Part shown: positions 10,694 to 21,751 of the stretch, piece by piece
Layout: each line of letters starts with the position of its first letter
How positions within the stretch are numbered: position 1 is the first letter of the stretch
Origin: Chrysaora quinquecirrha
Taxonomy: Eukaryota; Cnidaria; Scyphozoa; Semaeostomeae; Pelagiidae
Assembly (NCBI GenBank): GCA_014526335.1
Contig: JACTAT010000029.1
Location: 62,001-126,000 of the forward strand
DNA: 64,000 bases
Reading direction: 5' to 3'
Translations under genes and position numbers: made by a program
The notes under the pieces: model-generated
Told to the model about the DNA's origin: nothing
Databases searched by the model: none
Seen by the model: only the letters and a program-made list of their open reading frames with translations

Positions 10694-13600
10694 ATGGCCT
10701 ATGTTGTTATTCATCTTGTCAAAATGGCCCTTCTCGCTTTATTGTTCGACACTGCATGTTGCTTTGAAGTTCCCAGGCACTGCAAATGGAGCTATAGCAG
10801 CCTAGTATGTAACAAAGCAAGTTTAACGCGAATCCCTAAAGGCATTCCTACTTCAGTGGAGTATCTTGATTTTTCAAATAACCCATCACTGAAATTTGAA
10901 GAGGATTATTTCCTCAGGTTCAGCAAATTGAAAATATTATATTTGAACAATTGTTCACGTAGTCGTCCTGTGCTATTTCCAAACTCATTGAAGCAACTTT
11001 ATCTTCGTTATAATCTACTGCAGACAACCTCAGTTATTACGATGTTCAAAAATCAATTTGCAAACCTGACACATATCGACCTTTCTCATAATAACTTGTT
11101 ACTGAAATTCGTCGTCGAATTGTTACCAAAAGGGTCTCTCATTTTTCTGACGCTTGAGGGCAACAGCATGCCGGTTGTTTATCAACATTATTTTCATGGA
11201 TTCATTAAGTTAAGAGAGCTACATTTAATAAACTGTGGCATCGAATGGATTTCAAAGCATTCTTTTGATTCCTCGCGATCCCTTTGGTATCTAAGTTTAC
11301 GTGGTAACCACTTAGCACGTCTGCCAGTTGGTTTATTTCGATTCTTGAAAACACTTCGGATTTTGGAATTGGATTGGAACAAATTTTCAAGACCACCTGA
11401 CGTACGTGGACCATTGCTTTTCAAGCGACTCTCTTTAACCGGAAACCAAATAAAACATGTTTCACAATATGACCTTTTTAGGCAAAACATTGCGTTTCTG
11501 TCGTTTCATCATAATCAAATCCATTCATTTGATCTCCGACACACAAAGTATTTAGCAATTGACTTTTCTCACAATAATATTACGAAACTAGGCGATTTTG
11601 CTTTTCAAGGCAGAAAGCGCCTTTTCTATATCAAACTTCAAAATAACACAATCAGTCTTATTTCGCCCTCGGCATTCAAGGGCATCTCACAGATTGGCAC
11701 ATTATACCTTCAAAGGAATTCCATCCAAATTTTGCCGCCAAATGTTTTTAAAGATATGAGAATATCAAACTTGTTTCTATATGGAAATCAAATTGAATCT
11801 ATGAATGGAGTTCTAGCAAACATGAAAGCTCCACCGAAATTATTGCTGTTAATTTCCAATCCGCCGTTGCAAGAATTCAGAATAAACGAATATGTCTCTA
11901 TGGCAAATAAATCGAGTATTTACCTCAGCTGCAACACTATAAGGCAATTTTCAGGATATGGAGAGCTGCGTACTAGTGTACGTTGTTTCCCTTCAATGTA
12001 TTTTTCTATATACACCAACGAAGGAGATTTAAGTAGCGATGGATACAATTGTACCAAGTCCAAAAATGACCTATCATTCAAATGCACGCCATGTCCTTTA
12101 GGATATTCTACGAATCTGAGTTGTGATGCATGGGACTGTTGTATAAGCTGCCCAGCTGGTTCATTCTACCAAGATGAACTTGCTTTGACCTACTGCAAGC
12201 ATTGTCCATCCGGTCAGTATGTTCCTCCCGAAAGATCACCAGGAAAAAGTCCTTTAGATTGTTTGACCTGTCCTGACGGAACAAAGAAGAATCAAACAGC
12301 AGGTTATCGCGCATGCTGGTGTCTAGATGGATTTTCGAGAACAAACCGCTTTGGAAAATGTAGCAAATGTCGTCAGGAAGGCATATCATGTGAATCACAT
12401 GACTATCCAGAATTGCAAAGAGGGTATTGGTGGACTTGGCATAGAGATTCACCTTCAAATACGACATGCAAAAACACTTTTATTGCTTTTATGAAAAATC
12501 TTGACACTGAAGATGATACTTATGATAGAAGCACGATGAACTTTTCATGTACATTACCAAAGCCATACCATTGCCCAATAAAAGGGGCTTGTCTCGGTGG
12601 TGTTAATGCTACATGCAAAACTGGTTATAAAGGTATACTTTGCTCTGTTTGTGAGAAGGGTTACAGTCGTCAATTTCAAAAATGTATCAGATGTCCAAAA
12701 ACGGCATTAGCAGTGTTGCAATTGTTCGGTTACATAGTATTGTTTTTGCTTATTTGTGCTCTTGTATCTTGGACGGACAAGATAAAAAGTGACAATGATG
12801 AAAACAAAAGAACTTTTGCTGATATTATTCTTTCAAATTTGAAAATTCTAGTTGGATTTTATCAGGTTCTTGTTGCATGCCTCAATGCTTTTTCATTTGT
12901 CAGTTGGCCAAATTCTCTGAAGCAAACGATTGGGTTTTTCAAACTCGTTCAGTTTGAAGTCATTCGCATTCCTTCACTTCGATGCATTAAACCTGAATGG
13001 AATTTAAATGCTATCGATGAGTTCTGGATTGCTCTGATCGGAACTGCAATACTTCCATTTCTAATGTTGCTTTATTATGCAATAAAGAAGGTCTACCTAT
13101 TTTCAACAGTCAATTTACCTTCAGAATTAATGAGACAAAGCCTTCTATGCAAGAAGAAGTGTATGAGAGTATTGGTATTATTTCTTTTTGTTACCTACCC
13201 ATCAACATCACAAAGAATCGTTAATGTTTTGCCTCTCAGTTGCCACAATATTTGCACCAATGATAAGAATGGCCAGTGTCTGCATCAATTATCTTACATG
13301 AGAGCTGATTACAGTGTCAAGTGTTTGTCTTCTTCAGGTGCAAATCACCTTACATTGGTATTTGCATACATTGCCATATTTATCCCGCTAGGTCTACCGG
13401 TGATTCTGTTCCTCCTCTTATGGAAGTTCACGCCAAAAAATCAGATCGAGGTGTGTGGCGATTCGATTATCAATGAAAGCAGAAACGGAATACAAACTGA
13501 AAATGCAGAACATGAACCGGATGTTGATAACGTACGGATTCTTAATGACAGCAATACGAACGATAGTTGCCTACAATTTGCTTTGAAATTCTTATACGAG

Positions 13601-14101
13601 AATTATACTATTTCAAATAGATATTGGGAATCATTGGAAATGTTAAGAAAACTCATCATGACTGCAGGCATAACCTTATTCATTGGATATGGTTATTATA
13701 AAATAGTCATGAGCATGACGACAGCTGTAGCTGGATTTTTTGCAATTTTGCATGCATACCGACGTCCGATGAGGAATAATTTTGAGAATGGAGTTCAGTT
13801 AGCTTCACTGTCGATTACTTCGATGAATGTTTGCTTTGCTCTCATTTTACAATCAACATGGTATAAACAATATCAGCAAAAGAACAGAGATAATCTTGCA
13901 GTTGGTTTAATGTTTGTTTTATTGAATCTGATTGTTTTCCTGTTAGTTACGCTTCGCCTGATGCCGATTCTTTATCAAACTGTTAAGTTGTTATGCAAAG
14001 CTTCTATTTGTAGCTGTAAATGTATATCTAACTCGCCTGCAAATGAATTGACTGGTGATACTGATTACGTTGAAGCAGTGTACCTACTTGGACAGGATTA
14101 G
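10694..14101 (+). CDS. LRR / GCC2-GCC3 cysteine-rich / polytopic membrane protein
   Basis: A single uninterrupted 1135-residue frame. Residues 1-24 form a signal peptide. An N-terminal cap with two cysteines (about 30-40) precedes roughly a dozen leucine-rich repeats (about 50-420, e.g. LTHIDLSHNNL). At about 460-600 lies a cysteine-rich region of GCC2/GCC3 or ephrin-receptor-like type (CTPCPLGY, CISCPAGSFY, CKHCPSGQY). An EGF-like turn with CSVCEKGY follows at about 650-668. The rest is hydrophobic, with about eight or nine membrane segments starting near 670, 712, 777, 824, 886, 986, 1008, 1037 and 1068. A cytosolic or luminal loop (about 915-970) is polar. N-glycosylation sequons are frequent in the ectodomain. 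The design suggests a cell-surface receptor or sensor; ligand and signalling are unknown. ATG 10694 fits the signal peptide directly. It is not a typical LRR GPCR, because the membrane part has no rhodopsin-like motif. Confidence 0.9.
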   Translation: MAYVVIHLVKMALLALLFDTACCFEVPRHCKWSYSSLVCNKASLTRIPKGIPTSVEYLDFSNNPSLKFEEDYFLRFSKLKILYLNNCSRSRPVLFPNSLKQLYLRYNLLQTTSVITMFKNQFANLTHIDLSHNNLLLKFVVELLPKGSLIFLTLEGNSMPVVYQHYFHGFIKLRELHLINCGIEWISKHSFDSSRSLWYLSLRGNHLARLPVGLFRFLKTLRILELDWNKFSRPPDVRGPLLFKRLSLTGNQIKHVSQYDLFRQNIAFLSFHHNQIHSFDLRHTKYLAIDFSHNNITKLGDFAFQGRKRLFYIKLQNNTISLISPSAFKGISQIGTLYLQRNSIQILPPNVFKDMRISNLFLYGNQIESMNGVLANMKAPPKLLLLISNPPLQEFRINEYVSMANKSSIYLSCNTIRQFSGYGELRTSVRCFPSMYFSIYTNEGDLSSDGYNCTKSKNDLSFKCTPCPLGYSTNLSCDAWDCCISCPAGSFYQDELALTYCKHCPSGQYVPPERSPGKSPLDCLTCPDGTKKNQTAGYRACWCLDGFSRTNRFGKCSKCRQEGISCESHDYPELQRGYWWTWHRDSPSNTTCKNTFIAFMKNLDTEDDTYDRSTMNFSCTLPKPYHCPIKGACLGGVNATCKTGYKGILCSVCEKGYSRQFQKCIRCPKTALAVLQLFGYIVLFLLICALVSWTDKIKSDNDENKRTFADIILSNLKILVGFYQVLVACLNAFSFVSWPNSLKQTIGFFKLVQFEVIRIPSLRCIKPEWNLNAIDEFWIALIGTAILPFLMLLYYAIKKVYLFSTVNLPSELMRQSLLCKKKCMRVLVLFLFVTYPSTSQRIVNVLPLSCHNICTNDKNGQCLHQLSYMRADYSVKCLSSSGANHLTLVFAYIAIFIPLGLPVILFLLLWKFTPKNQIEVCGDSIINESRNGIQTENAEHEPDVDNVRILNDSNTNDSCLQFALKFLYENYTISNRYWESLEMLRKLIMTAGITLFIGYGYYKIVMSMTTAVAGFFAILHAYRRPMRNNFENGVQLASLSITSMNVCFALILQSTWYKQYQQKNRDNLAVGLMFVLLNLIVFLLVTLRLMPILYQTVKLLCKASICSCKCISNSPANELTGDTDYVEAVYLLGQD

Positions 14102-14149
14102 TTGTCTCCATTTAAGCTATACATCCCATACGCTTACTCTTAGGTGCCA

Positions 14150-14155
14150 AATAAA
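14150..14155 (+). terminator. AATAAA polyadenylation signal
   Basis: AATAAA 49 bp after the stop codon of the 1135-residue gene; the only such signal close downstream. Confidence 0.6.
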
Positions 14156-14159
14156 CGTC

Positions 14160-15435
14160 CCCCCCCATGTTTATGCTTATGTTTTGTGTATTTGCTAAGA
14201 TTTGTCGTTATGTTTTAAATATCATTGGTCAGCTCGACCCTGCCATTTGAAAAAAGTTATTTTGTAGTGTAGCTCTGTGTTGGAACATTCCTTATTTCAC
14301 ATTGCAAATACATGCTGTTTTGTATTTTAATTAGAACCGATGTGTTATGTAAATCTAATTTTTTTGACTGGTGGGGCTAAAAACTAAGCTTCGATATTAT
14401 GATGTCAAACTTTGAAAATTCTTTTCAAGGGTACCAAAAACGAGGGTTTCAACTGTAATACAGCCAATTTTAGTTTATTCCTAGATTTTGTTGTTCTTGT
14501 TTGCAAACGTTTTTGGCAGTTATCTTACGCCCTAGGTCACCGCGTATATGAAATTTATGTTAATAGCTGTAATTAGTTGATCAAACCTTTTAGCTTTAAT
14601 TATATTTATTTGGCACATGATCTAATTGATCTTGTATTTAAGTAAGTTTGATTTCACTATTGATGCTTTTAGTCATCTGAGTAACTTCGGTGACTTGAGA
14701 CACTGTGTGTTATGTTTGCGGCGCTCATTAGGTGCTTGAGAAAGGCCTAAATGGAGTTTGCCTGTCGTGATGGGGTTGGTGCCCCTTTGAAGCAGCAACA
14801 GCGTGTGTTGTGTGCATATATGTTTTATTCCGAATTACACAACTATAAGAAAACTGCAAAAAAATATTCATCTACAATCCCTTTCGTCAAACATGTTCAC
14901 AAAATAAAATGGAGAAAGCAAAAATTTGATTTCTTTTCAATGCCTACCCATTCCCTGTATGGCTTATCGCTGTTGAGCGCAGGTGTGTCCATCGGCAGAT
15001 GTGTGGGCCTAACGTCTGTATATCATAGAGATGCTGTAGCCCCACCTGTCCCATTAGACGCGCCTCCAGAGGGGGGGGGGTTCGGAGGAAGAGACAGGAA
15101 AGTCAGAGATTGAGTACAGACGTACAGAACATATTGTTAGAACGAAATGAAAGTAGCGCAAGAAAATAAAGATAGAGCAAATATAGGAACTAACTGATTT
15201 CAATGACAACGATAGATTGTGTGGTTTGTATAGGGATTTCATTTTCGGTATTTAGTCTATTTTTGTTTCTTTTGTTGTTTGTTTGTTGTAGTTTTTGTTG
15301 GCCTATTTATGTTTGCTTCGGGTTTTTTGTATTGCATAAAATTTGTCGCTTATCGATTTAGTCTGTTTGTTGGGTATTCCTTTAACAGGTGATTCGGAAA
15401 TTATGTCTCATATTTATTCATATCTACAGTTTTTC
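14160..15435. other. Non-coding stretch
   Basis: No supportable gene. Short open frames near 14751-15113 lack domains or similarity to anything I know. It contains a run of ten G near 15071. Confidence 0.5.
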
Positions 15436-15918
15436 TTCCTATTGGTTATTCCAACTTGCACTTGACAGCCGTCAATCAAAAAAATTTTCAAATATGCGCC
15501 ACCACCAAGTTTCCCTCTTTATTTTAAAGAAGAGGCATGAAGCTCATTCCTGTGAGGCTAATGGAAAAAGCGGGGTTTGGGTTGGTTGGGCGCACAGCGA
15601 TCTCGATGCTTCGAGGAGGCTCGAATTCTTCCTCACCTCCTCTCCGCATTGAGGCTCGCTGAGAGACTAAAAGCTCGTTTTTCCATTACCCAACCTAGTA
15701 CCAAGGGCAAATCGGACCTCTACATGACACCGCGCTGCCCATATTTTCATCTGTTGCGGGCTGAGCTAACAACAACAGCAACAGATGTCCTTCAAAGACG
15801 AAGACGAACAAATATTCAACGCAGCAAGATATCGGAATAAAATTTTGCGTCACACGAAAGGGGGTTTTTATATTGGGGTGAACATAAGTTTCTCACACCA
15901 TGAACGAAACGTGAAATA

Positions 15919-16340
15919 TACACTTTTTAATAAGAATACCTTAATTTTTGCCGAGTCTCAATTATTCTTAAGATTATTCGATTTTGAGCCTAAAAATATT
16001 CTTAAATTATTCTTAATTTACAATGTTACCAAGCGGCCTGAAGATCAAGAAAAATAAGTCAAATCTTTGTCATTTGCCAGTTTTATGATAAAAAAACCTA
16101 ATCTACAGTTAAGTACTATTTCATCTCCGCCATTAATCTCACTAAACCAATTTGGTCCAATGTGTATGTTAAGCATATACAGTGGGACAATCACGTTTTG
16201 TGCCTTGTGAAAAACGCAGAGAAATAAAAAATTTTCTTCATGAAGTTTTAGCCTAGCATTATTTTTTAATAATTCTAAAATTTCAGTGATTTTAAGCCTC
16301 AATATTCTTATAGACTGTATTCTTATAAAAAAAGTGTGTA
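15919..16340. mobile_element. MITE family A, copy 2
   Basis: Same structure as 6216-6616: left end CACTTTTTAATAAGAATACC, right end TATTCTTATAAAAAAAGTGTG, TA on each side, and shared internal motif GGCCTGAAGATCAAGA. It sits inside the DIRS-like element, so it is the younger insertion. Confidence 0.8.
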
Positions 16341-16645
16341 AGTGGATGTTTTCCAATCTGAATATCAGGATAGAGAACTGATAATGCACTGGGTGCTCTA
16401 TTTATTTGTAAGTAGCCAATGCCACGATCAAAAAGTGAAGTTTATGAAACCCAGAACCCAGAACTGATTCTACAGTGGGTTCATCGGAATTATACAGGAC
16501 AGATGCTTAGTTAGCTTATGTAAGACCTTACTAATCTGATTGAATGGTGGATATGCATAGCTATACACTCTTTTTCTTTTGGAGCAATTTACCTCCTTGT
16601 AAAACAGTAGCTCCCCATCCAAGCTCACTGGCATTTGCGTATATT

Positions 16646-17700
16646 TCATATTGCATGCAACCTATCTAGGCCTAGAATCTCATCGATCGAACGAGAATTA
16701 TGGTTCTTTAAATTGTTGCTCCACCAGCAAACTTCGGAGCGAATTTTGTAGGGTAGATAGACCTTCTCATCATAGTTACCCAAGCGTTGAAGGGTTTGTG
16801 TTTTATAAATTTCAAGATATCGGGTATGGAGCATGCCGAACTGCAAAAAATAAGAGACAAGCAAACCAACCACCTTGGCAAATGAGCGGGTTGTTATGTA
16901 GTGTTGTTCGAGCAGCTCTGGACAGGCAAGCTCGACTTTCGTAACTTTTTCATCAGGTGAACTGGCAGTATAGGTTTCTGACTCGATTACGAAACCAAGA
17001 TGGTTTATGTGTTTCGCGGGAGAAACAGACGATTTATCGCAATTTACTGTAAAGCCAAGGCCTTCAAGGAAATTCATTCCTCGACTTGTCTCTTCATGCA
17101 AATTTGTTTCGGCATTGTTGATATACAAACTATCGTCGATGTAGTATGTGCAGTTAATGCTCTCTCGCCGTAACTGCGAAAAAATAGGCTTCATAACTTT
17201 TGTGAAATAGAACGGAGCATAGCTTGAGCCAAAGCTAAGGCAATGATATTCATAGATTTCATCCTTCCACGTGAAATGAAGGTATTTTTCATATCGTTTT
17301 GCGATTGGTGTTGAGAAATATGCGTCTTTTAAATCGCCATAAATGAATTGATAGAAGGTAAAATCGTCACAATGTGCTCCATTTTAAAATCGATTTCTTC
17401 AACAATCTCATTCAGTTTTTCAAGATTTATGATAGTGCAAAAACTGCCTGACTTTTTAGGTCGGGTGAATATATTGGAAATTGGGTCTTTATAGGGTGAA
17501 CAAGAATTATGGTACCTTTTTTCAGGAGCGTTTGAATTTCGGTATCGATGCATCTAACTTGGTCCTCACAAAACTGAATCGGTTTTGGTGGAAAATGTTG
17601 GAAAGGGGTTGCAGTAAAATTGATAAGAAGGCCACGAATAAGGCTTAGAGCAAATTTATTCGAAGTAATGTTACACCAATTATGTAGAAAAAATCTGATT
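16646..17700 (-). pseudogene. DIRS-like reverse transcriptase
   Basis: Minus-strand protein assembled from three pieces: about 17700-17520, 17553 to about 17360, and about 17360-16646. It reads in order a lead-in with TATPFQHFPPKPIQ, a finger/palm segment with a DLKDAYFSTPI motif, LSFGSSYAPFYFTKVMKP, the catalytic YIDD box (at about 17130), and LEGLGFTVNCDKSSVSP with HLGFVIES. These are typical of DIRS/Ty3-like RTs rather than LINE RTs. The last piece is an open frame of 182 residues, continuing upstream without ATG. Shifts near 17500 and 17340 break the protein. The RNase H domain is not evident downstream. Confidence 0.75.
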
Positions 17701-17848
17701 TTTGTCCGTTACCTGGTTTTCTTCATTCATTTTTGCTGGTTCCTTTTCATGAATTGATTGTTCTTTGACTGGTTCAGTGTCTGTTTTTTGGCCCATCTTG
17801 GAACGCCAAGAGTTGTTGGTTTGGCCTGGATAGTCTTAATAGCTCTGC

Positions 17849-18560
17849 TTACTTGGTTAAGAGTGAGTAGAAGGTGTCCCGAAGTGGTATTCCGCAGCGA
17901 TCAGTGTCCACGATGTTAAACAGAAAAAACAAGTTCTCGAGTTTTCTACTATTTTCTTTCAACCAAATTACTCCAAACTCAACTTTTAACTCTACAGAAC
18001 CGAACCACCCATGCTCATCTCCACGCACGTTTTTCCACCCCACGCCTATAGTTCCCAGTCCTTTTACAGCAATACAATATAACACAACAACAACTACGCA
18101 TTACGCAACCTCTCCACAAAGGGTTTCTGAACAACGGTCGGGGGAGTGGTGCTGAATTTCAAGCAATCCCGATCCCGAAGGATTCTGAGTAGCAGAGAAC
18201 TGATCTCCGATGGAATGCAACGCAAACTGATTGTAGCCTGCGTGCAGACTAAACTGATTGCCGTCGGAGAGAAACCGATTCTCTGTCGTACAAGATAGTA
18301 TATCCTTTTGAAAAGAGGCAGAATGACTGTCATCGACGACGGCCGAGTAGCCTAAGCAGGCCTTCTTTTTCGCTTGACTTGCCATCTCATAGCAAAACTC
18401 CCCAACGGACGATTGTAAGTCGGTAATTTCTGTGAGTGTGACGAACTTGAGCTTCTGTGTCGAATTCTTCTTACCTTTCAGCAACTGATCTTCGTCTTGG
18501 ACGATGACTTCGTTGTCATTCTCTATGATGTATATAATATTGACTTGACGGAAGCTGTCT
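17849..18560 (-). pseudogene. Gag-like upstream frames of the DIRS-like element
   Basis: Two minus-strand frames (about 18560-18101 and 18085-17849) lie between the right terminus and the RT, where a DIRS gag would be. I recognise no domain; the first is rich in S, Q and charged residues. The assignment rests on position only. Confidence 0.35.
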
Positions 18561-18744
18561 TAAAATTCTTTTTGAGTTGAAATGACACTCGGAAAATGCT
18601 GAGGAAAACTAGGCGATGGCGCATATTTATAAAATCTTTTGATTGACTGCTGTCAAGAGTGAGTTGGAATAACCAATAGGAATATATCTCCACCTAGAAC
18701 GTAATAAGCTGTGCTTGTAAGCTGTGCTACGCACAGCGATCTGA

Positions 18745-19880
18745 TTGCGGAAAGAAGGTGAGAAAGAACTTAGAGACCACAACCTAGAGAACACACGCAT
18801 CAAGTCACGATGTGGTTCGACCAGAAGAAAGCTGACTTTGGCAAAAAGAATCAAAATGGAATTTTGGGACTCGTTTGAAGGGGTCGTACATATCAATCCT
18901 AGCTTATCCGACAGTGACAAGTTCTAATACTTAAGAGACTCGCTGGAAGGTAAAGCGAAGAAAGCTGTAGCTGGGTTAGATTGACAGAGGCTAATTATAA
19001 GATGGCAATAAAGATGCTGACCGATAGATTTGGAAGAGAGGAGGAAATTAGTCGAGCTCATTATGAGGGCCTAACAAAATTGCAACCTACTGTATATACA
19101 GTGATGCAGTGATATACTGTATATACAGTGATAAAGACATAGCAGAGTCAGGAAGTTTTATGACGAAGTGGAGTTTCACCACAGGGCATTGCAGACCCTT
19201 ATTGAAAAGCAAGAACAATATTCTGATGTATTTGTTCCAATTTTTGAGAGTAAACTTCCATAAAACATCAGAATGTCAGTGTTGGCAAAGAAGGTAGATT
19301 CTTGAAATATGGAAAAGCTTTTTGAAGTGTTGACAACAGAAATCAACACAATAGAAGGCAAACCTACGTATGTATGAGAAAATGAAGGCCAAAAAGACTA
19401 AAAAAGGGAAAACAACAGCGAGTGCACTTGTCGTAGATGGTGGAAATATTGCAATCCAGACAGCGCAAGCTGTTGTAAGCACAGATAGTGGAAAGACTGC
19501 TGTAAGATGCAGAGTGCTATTTGACTCTGGGAGTCAAAGATCTATAAGATCTACCATAGTTAAAATGCTAGAAAGAAGAAGTTTTAAAAGACAATGCCTT
19601 ACACTTGGCAGATTTGTAGAAGAAGAACCGTAAAGGAATGCTACGACGTCCATGAGATTGAAACAAAATCACGAAAGGAAACAACGCCGTAAAGATGACA
19701 GTGACAGGTACCAGTTATATCTAAAGGGACAAGAAATGGACACATAGGAGGTCAAACATGAGTATAAACACCTTAAAAATCTTTGGTTTTCAGATGTGAG
19801 TATCAGCAGGCATGAATAATCTTAAACATGATTCTGACAGGCAACATTTACTAGATCACCCAGTTTTGGAATCTGTCCAC
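18745..19880 (+). pseudogene. BEL/Pao LTR retrotransposon gag-protease relic
   Basis: Plus-strand translation, with stops and shifts, gives a BEL/Pao gag: FWDSFEGVVHINPSLSDSDKF at about 18860, then LRDSLEGKAKKAVAG, AIKMLTDRFGREEEISRAHY (about 18990-19060) and HRALQTLIEKQEQYSDVFVP (about 19180-19240). The aspartic protease follows, with LFDSGSQRS at about 19510. A piece resembling the post-protease HLKNLWFSDVS segment comes next (about 19770). RT, RNase H, integrase and LTRs are not seen. Multiple stops show it is dead. It abuts the right terminus of the DIRS-like element. Confidence 0.75.
19089..19133. repeat. Short duplicated palindrome
   Basis: The palindrome ACTGTATATACAGT occurs twice about 27 bp apart inside the BEL/Pao gag, a local duplication that breaks the frame. 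Confidence 0.7.
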
Positions 19881-19965
19881 ATCAAAACCAAAAAGCCGGT
19901 TAGTGTAGACACAAAAAGTTCGATTTCTCACTTGGACTCTTCAATTAATTTTCATTGATTTTCCC

Positions 19966-20175
19966 GCCGAAAGCTGATTGGTGTTTAAAACACAGTGCAA
20001 ATTCATTTTCTTTTTGGTTGGTGCATTTCGAGCCGCATCTGGGTATGAATTCGGCCCTAGTTATTTTGCCCGTCTGTTTCTGACCTATACTCTGAGGAGT
20101 GTCAGACGAAAAAGCTTTCAAGTATGCCCAAAAATGTTTCCGCTGTTTATCGCAATTCTGAAGCTTTGTGCAATG
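19966..20175 (-). repeat. Dispersed repeat, minus copy (partner at 7420-7605)
   Basis: Inverse complement of the 7420-7605 block, including GGTGCATTTCGAGCCGCATCTG and ATCGCAATTCTGAAG-type ends, with more divergence in the middle. No coding potential. Confidence 0.6.
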
Positions 20176-20179
20176 GAGG

Positions 20180-20684
20180 ATTTGTGCTTCCCCCAACTTG
20201 GTCTGAACATGCAGGTTATAGTAGTATTCTAAGGTCCCGAATAAACGGGGTAGTGGTCTTAATAAACAGGGTGGTATGCCAAAAGTGGGGGTTGGAGGCT
20301 CTTTTTCCTATTTTGATTACGGTGAAGAGAGTTTATCAAAATTTGCCTTAGCTAAGGAAATATAATTAATTCAAGGTGTTTGTTTGTGCTCAGCTGTAAC
20401 AACTAAGATTATTTTCAGAATTCTCTTCAAAAATCGTCCATTAAAACAAGTGCAGAAACGTCCACCTTATTTCGTGGAAGCCTCGACTGTAAAATTCGAA
20501 TCGTACAATAACATTCATTCAAAAACTAGCATCGTTTACACATTACGAAAAGTTTTTATGACGATGAATTTCTTAATTGAAGTGGCTCTAAGAACATGCA
20601 GCCTATTTCTCACCAAGGAATATTTCTAATTACCCATCGAAGAAGGTTTGAATGCATTTGTGGTTAGAATAATAGTGAAATGTG
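20180..20684. other. Non-coding stretch
   Basis: No gene seen. Near 20230-20290 it contains short imperfect GAATAAACGGG-type direct repeats. Confidence 0.4.
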
Positions 20685-21251
20685 TACAGTTGATATCCGC
20701 TATCTCGAACTCTCAAGGGACACTGGAATTTGTTCGAAATAGCGAATGTTCGAAATAACGGATACCCCATATAAGTATAAAAAATTATAGTTTTTAAGTC
20801 AGAAAAGGAACCCTGATTAACATGCAGGGTTACTGATCCAAAATTTCATCAAACAAGTCAGTTATTTTTTACATAGGAGTCAAAGCTCATCTGCTTTCAT
20901 CCGAGCTTTCATCCCTACTATCGGTGAAATGGAGATAATGGCGATGCAGCACATTTTCGTTCGCTAAAAACGGGCAGAGATTACAGGCATGACATCTGGG
21001 TAGGAAGGAAGTTCTGAAAGAGAATAGCTACTTTCTGCCAGGAATTTCCTGTCAAGCTTTTGGACCGATTTCTTTATGAACAAATCATCATCGATCAAGC
21101 TGTTCTTTCGATAGCAGCACGGTAAGACTCTCATACTGGCAATCCATTGAAGTTTCTGAGCTTCATCTATTGTATACATGGGCAGCATATCACTTTGCTG
21201 CTGCCATTCCTGCTAGGCGAACTTATACATATTTTCAGCCTGTCTCTTTAT
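20685..21251. mobile_element. Pogo-like inverted-repeat element D, copy 1 (runs into gap)
   Basis: It begins TA-CAGTTGATATCCGCTATCTCGAAC, the left end shared with the complete copy at 29048-29617. Homology continues to the gap edge, but this copy has about 200 bp more internal sequence (about 20960-21160). That extra part is open on the minus strand (21188-20964, 74 residues, no domain I know). The right end is lost in the N run or beyond. TA target site and CAGT ends fit the pogo/Tc1 superfamily. Confidence 0.7.
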
Positions 21252-21751
21252 NNNNNNNNNNNNNNNNNNNNNNNNNNNNNNNNNNNNNNNNNNNNNNNNN
21301 NNNNNNNNNNNNNNNNNNNNNNNNNNNNNNNNNNNNNNNNNNNNNNNNNNNNNNNNNNNNNNNNNNNNNNNNNNNNNNNNNNNNNNNNNNNNNNNNNNNN
21401 NNNNNNNNNNNNNNNNNNNNNNNNNNNNNNNNNNNNNNNNNNNNNNNNNNNNNNNNNNNNNNNNNNNNNNNNNNNNNNNNNNNNNNNNNNNNNNNNNNNN
21501 NNNNNNNNNNNNNNNNNNNNNNNNNNNNNNNNNNNNNNNNNNNNNNNNNNNNNNNNNNNNNNNNNNNNNNNNNNNNNNNNNNNNNNNNNNNNNNNNNNNN
21601 NNNNNNNNNNNNNNNNNNNNNNNNNNNNNNNNNNNNNNNNNNNNNNNNNNNNNNNNNNNNNNNNNNNNNNNNNNNNNNNNNNNNNNNNNNNNNNNNNNNN
21701 NNNNNNNNNNNNNNNNNNNNNNNNNNNNNNNNNNNNNNNNNNNNNNNNNNN
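21252..21751. other. Assembly gap, 500 N
   Basis: Exactly 500 unknown bases, which looks like a default scaffold gap rather than a measured length. Open frames through it are meaningless. Confidence 1.

Larger units (their letters stand above)
15436..18682 (-). mobile_element. DIRS-like retroelement with inverted terminal repeats, internally deleted
   Basis: Sequences at 15436-15525 and 18597-18682 are inverted copies (both contain CCTATTGGTTATTCCAACT, then a GACAGC.GTCAATCAAAA stretch and ATATGCGCCA). They bracket a minus-strand reverse transcriptase of DIRS type (16646-17700) and an upstream gag-like frame. DIRS1-like elements are known for inverted termini rather than LTRs. The 3.2-kb length is short, and I see no tyrosine recombinase or methyltransferase between the RT and the left terminus, where MITE A copy 2 has inserted. 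Confidence 0.65.

Noticed and set aside
10694..14101. Toll-like receptor
   Set aside because: Leucine-rich repeats and a signal peptide are present, but there is no TIR domain and there are multiple membrane spans.
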